Assembly (NCBI GenBank): GCA_031270875.1
Contig: JAISXC010000219.1
Span: 1 to 14,676 of the forward strand
DNA length: 14,676 nt
Direction: 5' to 3'
Source of the DNA: Desulfovibrio sp.
GTDB lineage: Bacteria > Desulfobacterota > Desulfovibrionia > Desulfovibrionales > Desulfovibrionaceae
Position numbers and translations under genes: made by a program. The first letter of the stretch is position 1. Each line of letters opens with the position of its first letter. Below the pieces are notes generated by a model. That model was given only the letters and a program-made list of their open reading frames with translations. It had not been told where the DNA came from and ran no database searches. This document shows positions 6,396-13,871 of this stretch, piece after piece.

Positions 6396-7483
6396 ATACC
6401 GGACGGATGCCCGGCCGCATACTCGCCAAGGGCAATGAAGCCGTGGCTTACGGCGCTGTGGACGCCGGCCTGAAGTGCTACTTCGGCTACCCCATCACCC
6501 CGCAAAATGAGGTGCCGGAAATGCTCTCCGCCCTGCTGCCCGAATGCGGCGGCGTCTTTGTGCAGGCCGAAAGCGAGGTCGGGGCCATCAACATGCTGCT
6601 CGGCGCCGGCGCCTGCGGCGTGCCGGCCATGGTCTCCTCCTCGAGCTGCGGCATTTCCCTGATGCAGGAGGGCATTTCCTATATGGCAGGCAGCCATATC
6701 CCCGGGGTTATCGTCAACATGTCGCGCGGCGGGCCGGGGCTTGGAGACATAGGCCCCTCGCAGGGCGATTATTTCCAGGCCGTCAAAGGAGGCGGGCACG
6801 GCGATCACCGCAATCTGGTGCTTGCCCCCGCCACGGCGCAGGAATGCTACGATTTCATGTTCAAGGCCTTCACCTTCGCCTTCGTGTACCGGAATCCGGT
6901 CATGATCCTGGGCGACGCCATTGTGGCCCAGCTCAAGGAACCCGTGCGGCGTGTCCCGCCCACCGGGGCGGACACGCCGGAATACCTGCAATCCCTTGTG
7001 CGGGATCAGCGCATAGAAGGTTATGGCGCGCGCGGCAAAGCGTCTCCGCCGCGTCTGCTCAAATCCGTCTATCTGGCCGAAGGCGCCCTTGCCGGGCGCA
7101 ACCGCCTTTTGCAGAGCAAATACGCCGAGATGCGCAAGGAAGCCCTGTTTGAGTGTGAAGACGTTGACGACGCCGATCTCATAGTGATTGCTTTCGGTTC
7201 CATGGGGCGCATAGCGCGGAGCGCCATCCGCCGGCTGCGCGGGACCGGCCGCAAAGTCGGCCTCTTCAGGCCGCTCACTCTCTATCCCTTCCCCGAGGAG
7301 GCTCTGCGGAAACTCGCGCCGGCGCGGCGCTTCCTTGTGGTGGAGCAGAACATCGGACAAATGGTGGAAGATGTGCGTCTGACCGTGAACGGCGCATGTC
7401 CCGTATATTGGCACGGGGTGATGCCGGGGCTGTTTATCGGCGCTGACGAGCTTGTCGAGCCCATCCTCCGGGCTTTGGGATAG
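6392..7483 (+). CDS. korA: 2-oxoacid:ferredoxin oxidoreductase alpha subunit (KorA/VorB type)
   Basis: The 363-residue alpha subunit carries the pyrimidine-binding part of the thiamine-diphosphate enzyme. The substrate-side motif GYPITPQNE (32-40) and the conserved QAESEVGAI (58-66) are present, then SRGGPGLGDIGPSQGD (111-126), typical of KorA/VorB. A C-terminal transketolase-like domain (about 240-360) contains IVIAFGSMGRIARSAI. The ATG at 6392 overlaps the delta subunit stop and has GGGGGAG upstream. The in-frame ATG at 6311 lies inside korD and is rejected. Substrate cannot be fixed from sequence: 2-oxoglutarate (incomplete TCA cycle, succinyl-CoA) and 2-oxoisovalerate (branched acyl-CoA) are both possible. 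Acts in the cytoplasm. Confidence 0.9.
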   Translation: MNTGRMPGRILAKGNEAVAYGAVDAGLKCYFGYPITPQNEVPEMLSALLPECGGVFVQAESEVGAINMLLGAGACGVPAMVSSSSCGISLMQEGISYMAGSHIPGVIVNMSRGGPGLGDIGPSQGDYFQAVKGGGHGDHRNLVLAPATAQECYDFMFKAFTFAFVYRNPVMILGDAIVAQLKEPVRRVPPTGADTPEYLQSLVRDQRIEGYGARGKASPPRLLKSVYLAEGALAGRNRLLQSKYAEMRKEALFECEDVDDADLIVIAFGSMGRIARSAIRRLRGTGRKVGLFRPLTLYPFPEEALRKLAPARRFLVVEQNIGQMVEDVRLTVNGACPVYWHGVMPGLFIGADELVEPILRALG

Positions 7484-7526
7484 AATTGTCGCGGCATGGT
7501 CCGCCAAGGAATCAGGGGAAACTGTC

Positions 7527-8306
7527 ATGGCATCCGCCAAGAGTCTTCGCTCCCAAGGGGCTGAAAAGCTGGTTTTTGACGTGAATCCCGTGCTCAGTGA
7601 GCGCGTCACCCACTATTGTCCCGGCTGCCACCACGGCATCGCCCACCGGCTGGTGAGCGAGGTGCTGCACGAACTCGGCGCGGCGGACAAGACCATTCTT
7701 GTGACCTCCGTGGGCTGCGCCGCCTTCGCCTACGACTACTTTAACGTGGACAGCGTGGAGGCCCCCCACGGCCGGGCCTGCGCCGTGGCCACCGGCGTGC
7801 GCCGCGCGCGGCCCGAGACGGTGGTCTTTACCTATCAGGGCGACGGGGACATGGCGGCCATCGGCACGGCCGAATCCCTGCACGCGGCCAACAGGGGCGA
7901 AAAAATCACGGCCGTTTTCATCAACAACACCGTTTACGGCATGACCGGCGGCCAGATGGCGCCCACCACCCTCATCGGACAAAAAACCACCACCACTCTG
8001 CGCGGCAGAAACTTTCATACCGAGGGCGGCCCCATACGCCTCGCGGAAATCATGGCCCAGTTGCAGGGAGTGGCCTACGCGGCCCGTTGCGCCCTGGACT
8101 CGGTAAAGCATGTGAAAGAGGCGAAAAAAGCCGTCCGCCGCGCCTTTGACGTGCAGATTTCCGGCCTGGGCTTCGGCTTTGTGGAACTGCTCTCCGGCTG
8201 CCCTACCAACTGGCACATGAATCCTGTGGAGGCCAACAAGCGCATAGCGACGGACATGATCCCCGTTTTTCCCTTGGGCGTGTTCAGGGACGTGAAAGGA
8301 GACTGA
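7527..8306 (+). CDS. korB: 2-oxoacid:ferredoxin oxidoreductase beta subunit, ThDP-binding (KorB type)
   Basis: The 259-residue beta subunit binds thiamine diphosphate and Mg2+. The diphosphate motif is GDGDMAAIG (105-113) followed by NNTVYGMTGGQ (133-143), and the N-terminal CPGCHHG (31-37) is the usual signature of this subunit. The chosen ATG at 7527 is preceded by AGGGGAA and gives the normal family length. An ATG at 7452, inside korA, would add 25 residues that look unrelated. It follows korA by 43 bases. Together with alpha, gamma and delta it should oxidatively decarboxylate a 2-oxoacid to an acyl-CoA and reduce ferredoxin, a central low-potential electron source in anaerobes. Confidence 0.92.
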   Translation: MASAKSLRSQGAEKLVFDVNPVLSERVTHYCPGCHHGIAHRLVSEVLHELGAADKTILVTSVGCAAFAYDYFNVDSVEAPHGRACAVATGVRRARPETVVFTYQGDGDMAAIGTAESLHAANRGEKITAVFINNTVYGMTGGQMAPTTLIGQKTTTTLRGRNFHTEGGPIRLAEIMAQLQGVAYAARCALDSVKHVKEAKKAVRRAFDVQISGLGFGFVELLSGCPTNWHMNPVEANKRIATDMIPVFPLGVFRDVKGD

Positions 8307-8308
8307 CG

Positions 8309-8848
8309 ATGCCCGGATATCAGGATGTCATCATGGCCGGCTTCGGCGGGCAGGGGGTCATGCTCATCGGCAATCTGCTGGCCCAGGCCGGCATGGAGCA
8401 AGGCCTCAACGTAACCTTCATTCCCGTTTACGGGGCGGAGATGCGCGGCGGAACGGCCAACTGCACCGTGGTGCTGGACGATCTGCCCATAGGTTCGCCC
8501 CTGGTGCGGGAACCCCTGTCCACCATCGTGCTGAACGAGCCTTCGCTCGCCAAATTTCAGCCGCGTCTGCGCAAGGACGGAGTGCAAATCGTCAACGCGT
8601 CCCTGATTGCCGGGGATCTGGTGGATACGGCGATCCGCACCGTTTGCATTCCGGCCAACGACATGGCGCGCAAGCTCGGCAACGTGAAACTGGCGAACAT
8701 GGTGGCCCTGGGCGCCTGGCTCAGAGCCACGGACGCGCTGCCTCTCGCGGCGGCGCAGGACGCCCTGCATCGCGTGGTAAGCGCGCACTATGCCAAGCTG
8801 ATACCGGCCAATGCCGCAGCGATGGAAGCGGGATACAATTTTGCCTGA
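8309..8848 (+). CDS. korC: 2-oxoacid:ferredoxin oxidoreductase gamma subunit (KorC type)
   Basis: A 179-residue gamma subunit. The signature AGFGGQGVMLIGNLLAQAG lies at residues 10-28, followed by PVYGAEMRGGTANC, where the GAEMRGG segment is typical of Kor/Vor gamma chains. This subunit helps bind coenzyme A. AAAGGAG lies about seven bases before the ATG, and the gene begins two bases after korB stops, so all four subunits are probably made from one message. It is the last gene of the cluster; a new promoter-like sequence follows 26 bases downstream. Confidence 0.92.
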   Translation: MPGYQDVIMAGFGGQGVMLIGNLLAQAGMEQGLNVTFIPVYGAEMRGGTANCTVVLDDLPIGSPLVREPLSTIVLNEPSLAKFQPRLRKDGVQIVNASLIAGDLVDTAIRTVCIPANDMARKLGNVKLANMVALGAWLRATDALPLAAAQDALHRVVSAHYAKLIPANAAAMEAGYNFA

Positions 8849-8874
8849 ACCGCGGATGAGACTTCTTGCGGCGT

Positions 8875-8903
8875 TTGCAAAACATCGGCTGCCGTGATAT
8901 TAT
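8875..8903 (+). promoter_or_regulatory. Sigma-70-like promoter before the acetyl-CoA carboxylase operon
   Basis: TTGCAA (8875-8880) and TATTAT (8898-8903) are separated by exactly 17 bp and match consensus at five of six bases each. Transcription would start near 8910, almost on top of the ATGs at 8912 and 8916, so the message could be close to leaderless for a start there. This is the best promoter match seen between korC and the biotin carboxylase gene. Confidence 0.55.
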
Positions 8904-8915
8904 ATCCCGGTATGG

Positions 8916-9014
8916 ATGGACGCGCCTGACGCCGTGACGCCGGCACCGGCAGACGATGCCGCAGGGGACGGCGAAGCGCACGACACGAACGGGCTGAACA
9001 GGAAAAACCCCTGA
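8916..9014 (+). CDS. 32-codon ORF in front of the biotin carboxylase gene: leader, or true N-terminus in a shifted frame
   Basis: An ATG at 8916, just downstream of the predicted transcription start, opens a 32-residue acidic, Ala/Pro-rich frame with GC-biased third positions (about 25 of 32), much like real genes here. It ends at a TGA at 9012. Just before that stop is an A-rich run (AGG AAA AAC CCC). A -1 shift there, or one extra A, joins it without a stop to the biotin carboxylase frame. It may be the true N-terminal extension of that protein, a leader peptide, or chance. No ribosome-binding site is seen before it. Confidence 0.35.
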   Translation: MDAPDAVTPAPADDAAGDGEAHDTNGLNRKNP

Positions 9015-9037
9015 GCGGGGAACACCCGGACAATACC

Positions 9038-10450
9038 TTGCGCAATCATAAAATTCTCGTGGCCAACCGCGGCGAAATCGCCATGCGCATCATGCGCGCA
9101 TGCAGGAGGCTCAATATTCCCTTCGCCGCCGTGTACACCGCCGAAGACGCCGCTTCCGGGCATGTGCTCCTGGCCCGCAGGGAAGGCCGGGAAAAAAGTC
9201 TCTTTCGCGTTTCCTCCTACCATGACGCCAACGAGCTGATGTCAGTGGCGGACGAAGCGGGATGCACGGCGGTGCATCCCGGATACGGCTTTTTCGCGGA
9301 AGACTTCCGCTTTGCCCGCCGCGTCACGAAACGTGACCGCCAAATGATTTTTATCGGCCCGTCCTGGAAAATCATTCGCGAGCTGGGCGACAAAATCAAC
9401 ACCAAACGCCTGGCCCGCGGTCTCGGCGTTCCCACGGTTCCCGGTTCGGACAGGTCCATTTATGACGAAATGGAAGCCGAGCGCATTGCCAAAACCATTT
9501 TTGAGTTTCAGGAACAACAGGGGATCAGCCATCCGCTCGTGCTTGTCAAGGCATCCGCGGGCGGCGGCGGCATGGGCATTGAGGAGGTGCATGACCCGGA
9601 CCAGTTCCGCTCCGTGTACCGCCGTGTGCGCAACTATGCTCTCAGGCAGTTCAAGGACGAGGGCGTCCTCATTGAGCAGAGGATTATGGATTTCAACCAT
9701 CTGGAAGTTCAGATCGTCTCGGACCGGTCCGGGTTGAGTCCCGTGCATTTCGGCACCCGCAACTGTTCCATTCAGTCAACCGGCCTGCAGAAGCGCATTG
9801 AGGTCGCGCCGGGCTTTGCGCCGGAAGCTCTGGAATATTCCTTCGACGCCCAAAAAGTGCTTGCCGACATTGTCGCCTACTCCCTGAAAATGGCCCGTAC
9901 CGTAGGATACGACAATGTCGGCACATGGGAATGGATTGTCACGCGCAAGGGCGAACCATACCTCATGGAGGTCAACACCCGCATTCAGGTGGAAAACGGC
10001 GTCTCCGCGCGCATCGCCCACATACGCGGCCAGGGGGAAGTCGATCTCATCGCCGAACAGATACGTACCGGGCTTGGCGAACCGCTCGGCTACAGGCAGG
10101 AAGACATCGGCTTTGAAGGGGTAAGCATCGAATATCGCCTGATAGCCGAAGACCCTGAAAACAATTTTACCCCCTGGGTTGGGCAGATTGAGGATTTCTC
10201 CTGGGAAAAGGCCCCCTGGCTGACCGTGCTGACCCACGTCCCGGACAGACTGCCTTATGAAATCCCCACCGAATTTGATCCCAATCTGGCTTTGGCCATT
10301 ATTTACGGCAAGGACATTCAGGAAACCAGGGAACGCGGCATGGCCTTCCTCAACTCCCTGCGTCTGACCGGCAGGGGCAGCGCCGGCGAAAGCCTGAAAT
10401 CCAACGCGGCCTTTCTGAAAAACAACACCGGGCGCATTCTGTATTTTTAG
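9038..10450 (+). CDS. accC: Acetyl-CoA carboxylase, biotin carboxylase subunit (divergent AccC)
   Basis: An ATP-grasp biotin carboxylase of 470 residues that carboxylates carrier-bound biotin using ATP and bicarbonate. The N-terminal signature KILVANRGEIAMRI (5-18) and HPGYGFFAED (80-89) are clear. Catalytic and ATP-site residues match E. coli AccC by position: K171 before the glycine loop, H221 and E223, K252, E298, E311, N313 and R315 in EVNTRIQVE, and R367. Oddities: the glycine loop reads GGGGMG rather than GGGGRG, and the usual QVEHP is QVENG, so this is a divergent branch. The only start close to the conserved domain is a TTG at 9038 with no good ribosome-binding site; the frame is open back to 8930 but has no ATG. 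See the upstream 32-codon ORF for an alternative N-terminus. Confidence 0.88.
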   Translation: MRNHKILVANRGEIAMRIMRACRRLNIPFAAVYTAEDAASGHVLLARREGREKSLFRVSSYHDANELMSVADEAGCTAVHPGYGFFAEDFRFARRVTKRDRQMIFIGPSWKIIRELGDKINTKRLARGLGVPTVPGSDRSIYDEMEAERIAKTIFEFQEQQGISHPLVLVKASAGGGGMGIEEVHDPDQFRSVYRRVRNYALRQFKDEGVLIEQRIMDFNHLEVQIVSDRSGLSPVHFGTRNCSIQSTGLQKRIEVAPGFAPEALEYSFDAQKVLADIVAYSLKMARTVGYDNVGTWEWIVTRKGEPYLMEVNTRIQVENGVSARIAHIRGQGEVDLIAEQIRTGLGEPLGYRQEDIGFEGVSIEYRLIAEDPENNFTPWVGQIEDFSWEKAPWLTVLTHVPDRLPYEIPTEFDPNLALAIIYGKDIQETRERGMAFLNSLRLTGRGSAGESLKSNAAFLKNNTGRILYF

Positions 10451-10472
10451 CCTAGGTCGCGGTAAACAAGCC

Positions 10473-12722
10473 ATGGACAACAATATTGAAAAATACCTGC
10501 AAAACCTGCGCGAAAGGCTCATCTACATAACCGACATTTTTGCCGGCAAGCACAGGGACAGCGCTGCCCTGCTGGAAGAAAAGCTGACGGCTTTCTCCTC
10601 GCGCGTGCGGTCCGGCGAGTGTGAGGACATGTACGCGGAACTCTCCACCGTGGTAGATCTCGTCGCCTACGTGGAGCGGCGCCTTGAAAAAACACTGACC
10701 CCCATGGATCGCGTGCGCGTTGTGCGTCATCCGCAGCGCTTCTGCCTGCGCGACATTCTGGAAAACGTCTACGACAATTTTACGGAAGTGGGCGGGCAGG
10801 ACGAGCACAGCCTGGATCCGAGCATGCTCATCGCCCGCGCGATAATCACCCGCCGCCGCGGCAAAAAAACCTATATGCAATCCGTCATGGTCATCGGGCA
10901 GGAAAAAGGGCACGGCGCGGAATACCGCAACGGCGGTTCGGTCAAGCCCTGGGGCAACGCCAAGGCACTCCAGTATATGAGCGTGGCGGAAACGGAAGGC
11001 ATTCCCATCCATGCCTATATATTCACGCCGGGTTCCTATCCCGTTGAAGACTATCCGGGAGCCGCCCAGCAGATAGCCAAAAACATTTACAATATGGCGG
11101 GGCTGCGCGTGCCGGTCATAGCCGTGATCTCCGAAGGGGGGTCGGGCGGGGCCGAGGCCATAGGCCTTGCGGACAGACGCCTGATGCTCTCTCACGGATA
11201 TTATTCCGTCATTTCGCCCGAAGGGGCTGCGGCCATCGAAGGGAGGCTCAAAAACGGCGCGCGCGCCACGGCGGAACTCATTGAGCACTGCGCGGCAAAT
11301 CTTAAAATTCTGGCCGGGGACAACCTGAAATTCGGCTACATTGACCGGATTGTCCAGGAGCCCCCGCTCGGCGCGCGCCCCTGGCATTTTGACTTTTTCC
11401 GCTCCCTGCGCCAGGAGGTCATCCGCGCCACGGACGAAGTCGTCATCTCCACCAGAAAGATGCCGGTCTTGCGCGGCCTTGCCCTCGCCCGTCACCGCAG
11501 CCCCGAAAGCGACATTGACAGCCTGTACATCCGCTGGGGGCTTTCCGGCGCGGCAAAAACACGCCTGGTCCACCGGCGGCAGCAAAAGTTTCTGCGCCTT
11601 TCGCGTCAGGCAGCCCGCGACAGGCGCCCCTTTCTGACGAAAACGGCAACCGCCTTCCTTGACTGGATTTCCAAACCGTGGGTCGTTTTCAAATACGACT
11701 TCTACCACAAGCATCAGCGGCAGATCAGCACTCTCATGGAAGAAATCAACAATGAAATCGACATGTTCAAATACCGTCTGCTCACCCCCTGGCGCAAGCT
11801 CAGACAACGCCTGCCCAGCCGCATGGACAGCAAGGCCAAGGAGCTGACGGCCCTTTCCTCATGGAAGGAGGACGGTCGCAGCCGCAGGTGGAACTACATC
11901 TCGCCGCGTTACAAAATCGACCGGACCCTGACCTGCCCCAACAGCGGATCGTACGGATGCCTTGACCTCTGGGGGCCGGACCTCTTCGCCGAATTCGCGG
12001 GGGTATGCAGCCATTGCGGCCACCATTTCCCCATGGAGCCGGAATGGTACGTCAACAATGTTTTTGACGCCGGCTCGGTGTTTGAGTTCAACAGTGAAAT
12101 TGAGGCCGGCAATCCGCTCGACTTCCCCGGCTTTTCCGAGCTGGTGGCCCAGGCCAGGGAAAAGACAGGGGCGAAAAGCGGCTGTGTGACTTTTGAAGCC
12201 CGCATTGACAACATAAAAATGGTTGTGGCCATGCTTATGGGCACATTCCGGGGAGGCTCCGTAGGGGCCGCGGAGGGCTACAAATTTGTGGAAGCCGCGG
12301 CGAGAGCCGCGAAAAAACGCTATCCGCTCCTGGCCTATGCGCATGGGACGGCCGGCATACGCATACAGGAAGGCACGCACGGCGTCATACAGATGCCCCG
12401 CTGCACTGTGGCCGTGCGCCGCTACATTGAAGCGGGCGGGCTCTACCTGGTTCTGTACGATACCAATTCCTTCGCCGGCCCTGTGGCGAGTTTTCTCGGT
12501 TGCTCGCCGTATCAGTTCGCCGTGCGTTCCTCCAACATCGGCTTCGCCGGCCCCGGCGTCATAAAGGAAACCACCGGCATCGACATTCCGCCCAAATACC
12601 ATCGCTCCTACCACGCTCTTTCGCGCGGGCACATCCAGGGAATATGGGACAGACGCCAGATACGGGCAAACATCAAACAGGCTCTGCTGACCATCGGCGG
12701 GCGCAATCTGTATTACAGGTAG
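10473..12722 (+). CDS. Acetyl-CoA carboxylase carboxyltransferase, fused alpha-beta subunits
   Basis: A 749-residue fusion of both carboxyltransferase halves, alpha first. The AccA-like part (about 80-300) has FTPGSYPVEDYPGAAQQIA (184-202) and ISEGGSGGAEAIGLADR (219-235), which help bind carboxybiotin. A basic helical linker (about 310-475) follows. The AccD-like part begins with a zinc ribbon (C488, C496, C512, C515) and continues with FRGGSVGAAEGYKFVEAA (592-609), GIRIQEGTHGV (628-638) and NIGFAGPGVIKETTGIDIPP (688-707), which bind acetyl-CoA. The product should be malonyl-CoA for fatty-acid synthesis. The first cysteine pair is spaced C-x7-C instead of the usual C-x2-C. It begins 22 bases after accC with only a weak ribosome-binding site, suggesting coupling. 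Other acyl-CoA substrates are possible, but the AccA/AccD pairing favours acetyl-CoA. Confidence 0.88.
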   Translation: MDNNIEKYLQNLRERLIYITDIFAGKHRDSAALLEEKLTAFSSRVRSGECEDMYAELSTVVDLVAYVERRLEKTLTPMDRVRVVRHPQRFCLRDILENVYDNFTEVGGQDEHSLDPSMLIARAIITRRRGKKTYMQSVMVIGQEKGHGAEYRNGGSVKPWGNAKALQYMSVAETEGIPIHAYIFTPGSYPVEDYPGAAQQIAKNIYNMAGLRVPVIAVISEGGSGGAEAIGLADRRLMLSHGYYSVISPEGAAAIEGRLKNGARATAELIEHCAANLKILAGDNLKFGYIDRIVQEPPLGARPWHFDFFRSLRQEVIRATDEVVISTRKMPVLRGLALARHRSPESDIDSLYIRWGLSGAAKTRLVHRRQQKFLRLSRQAARDRRPFLTKTATAFLDWISKPWVVFKYDFYHKHQRQISTLMEEINNEIDMFKYRLLTPWRKLRQRLPSRMDSKAKELTALSSWKEDGRSRRWNYISPRYKIDRTLTCPNSGSYGCLDLWGPDLFAEFAGVCSHCGHHFPMEPEWYVNNVFDAGSVFEFNSEIEAGNPLDFPGFSELVAQAREKTGAKSGCVTFEARIDNIKMVVAMLMGTFRGGSVGAAEGYKFVEAAARAAKKRYPLLAYAHGTAGIRIQEGTHGVIQMPRCTVAVRRYIEAGGLYLVLYDTNSFAGPVASFLGCSPYQFAVRSSNIGFAGPGVIKETTGIDIPPKYHRSYHALSRGHIQGIWDRRQIRANIKQALLTIGGRNLYYR

Positions 12723-12729
12723 GCGGAAT

Positions 12730-13377
12730 ATGCTTGATATTTCAAGGCTGCTCGACGAGATCAAGTCTTCCCCCTACCGGGAAATTACCGTTACCGCGCC
12801 GCATACCGGCAAAATTTCCTTCGCGGAAATCGAAGTCGGCGATCACGTGCACGGCCCGCAGGGCCAATGGAAGGAAATACCGGGAACGAAACTCTGCACG
12901 CTGGAGCGCGAGCGCAATCCAAAACCGGTCTGCGCGCCGGAAAACGGCGAAATACGCCAGATTCACAAAGAACTGGACGGGCGCTTTGTCGAGGCCGGCA
13001 CCCCGCTTGCGGCGTTGCGCCATATGCTCACGCGGGACGAGGTGCAGCGAATCATTCTGCAAAAGACACTGTATCTCTTCCTCGCCCCGGAACGGGCGAA
13101 ATACTTTTTCACCCCCGAGGCGGACAAAAAAATCCGCGCTTCGGACGCGCATTCCGTCGCAGTGCGCAACGGCATGGAGCTTTTCATCATGTCGCGCATG
13201 AAACGTGAAGTCCCCCTGAACTATACCGGCCCCGACGGGGTTATTTACGAGGTGTATTTCAACTATAACAAAAATCTGGACGCGGGTTCCCCGCTTGTCG
13301 GCATCTGCCCCCGGGATCATCTGCACGTCATCCAAAATCTGGTCATGCGCGTGCAGACGGAATGGACAGACACATAA
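12730..13377 (+). CDS. Biotin carrier protein with two tandem biotinyl-like domains (one degenerate)
   Basis: A 215-residue protein I align by eye as two biotin-carboxyl-carrier (barrel-sandwich) domains. Domain 1 (about 18-97) has TAPHTGKI, then KLCTLERERNPKPV where the carrier consensus has TLCIVEAMKMMNQI, so R62 stands at the biotin lysine position. It ends NGEIRQIHKELDGRFVEAGT. Domain 2 (about 125-192) has LFIMSRMKREVPL, placing K158 at the biotin lysine position, and ends GVIYEVYFNYNKNLDAGSPL. So domain 2 probably carries biotin and domain 1 cannot. It would shuttle the carboxyl group from the biotin carboxylase to the fused transferase encoded just upstream (7-base gap, GGCGGA before the ATG). 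No other biotin carrier is present in the window. The classic AMKM motif is replaced by SRMK. Confidence 0.7.
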   Translation: MLDISRLLDEIKSSPYREITVTAPHTGKISFAEIEVGDHVHGPQGQWKEIPGTKLCTLERERNPKPVCAPENGEIRQIHKELDGRFVEAGTPLAALRHMLTRDEVQRIILQKTLYLFLAPERAKYFFTPEADKKIRASDAHSVAVRNGMELFIMSRMKREVPLNYTGPDGVIYEVYFNYNKNLDAGSPLVGICPRDHLHVIQNLVMRVQTEWTDT

Positions 13378-13430
13378 TTTGCCGCCGGGATGCCCGTTCA
13401 CCGCATTGAACAGCCCGTCAGGATGAATTT

Positions 13431-13772
13431 ATGGGAAAAGTGCTGCAAATTCGCGTAAGCGCCGTCACCTGGAATGAGGATCTTCTGGAGAAATTCTGGC
13501 CGGAGCTCTCGGAGATCGCTTTCAGCGTTCCCGTAAAGCATGAAAAACACGGTGTGCTGGAAATGGTCCGGGCGCTTGATGAGGGATTCAGGTTCATGGG
13601 ATGGCCCGAAGCCCGAAAAACCACCCTCGGCGACGATATCCGCAAGGCCGCAGCCTTGAAGACCGCCATCGAAAACGCCCTGGCCGACTGGCATCCAAGG
13701 CTGGCCAATGCCCTGAGCGATGAACTTGAGAATGTGCTTGACCGTATGGAAAGCGCCATTGTAGCCTGTTGA
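13431..13772 (+). CDS. Conserved-looking small hypothetical protein
   Basis: A 113-residue soluble protein starting MGKVLQIRVSAVTWNEDLLEKFWPE. No family is recognised. It appears mostly alpha-helical after the first strand, has three tryptophans in its first 90 residues (W14, W23, W58) and a Leu/Glu-rich amphipathic helix near the C-terminus (ALSDELENVLDRMESAI). There is no signal peptide or membrane segment. The ATG has AGGA eight bases upstream and lies 53 bases after the biotin carrier gene, so it may be the last gene of that operon. Codon use matches its neighbours, supporting a real gene. A link to fatty-acid synthesis or to ssb is only positional. Confidence 0.7.
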   Translation: MGKVLQIRVSAVTWNEDLLEKFWPELSEIAFSVPVKHEKHGVLEMVRALDEGFRFMGWPEARKTTLGDDIRKAAALKTAIENALADWHPRLANALSDELENVLDRMESAIVAC

Positions 13773-13813
13773 CGGGATATTGCAAAAGAGGCCGGACGCG
13801 CTCCGATGTCCCA

Positions 13814-13842
13814 TTTCCATCTGTCATGATACGTCATATCAT
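13814..13842 (+). promoter_or_regulatory. Possible ssb promoter
   Basis: TTTCCA (13814-13819, four of six consensus bases) and TATCAT (13837-13842, five of six) are separated by 17 bp, about 30 bp before the ssb start codon. The -10 lies inside a partial inverted repeat, ATGAT (13826-13830) and ATCAT (13838-13842). I saw no clear LexA box. Confidence 0.35.
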
Positions 13843-13871
13843 CAACCCGCTTCGGCTTTGAGGAGACCATT

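Noticed and set aside
7452..7526. Upstream in-frame ATG as korB start
   Set aside because: It lies inside korA and adds unrelated residues; the ATG at 7527 has a good ribosome-binding site and gives normal length.
6188..7609. Long minus-strand open frame (about 473 codons) opposite korD/korA
   Set aside because: The plus strand shows clear ferredoxin and oxidoreductase motifs; the antisense product is His/Ala/Gly-rich without domains.
10452..11807. Long minus-strand open frame (about 451 codons) opposite the carboxyltransferase
   Set aside because: Shadow of a strongly conserved plus-strand gene; no recognisable motif.
12730..13377. Idea that the third carboxylase gene lacks any biotin site
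   Set aside because: The first domain indeed lacks the lysine, but the second domain aligns with K158 in SRMKRE at the expected position.
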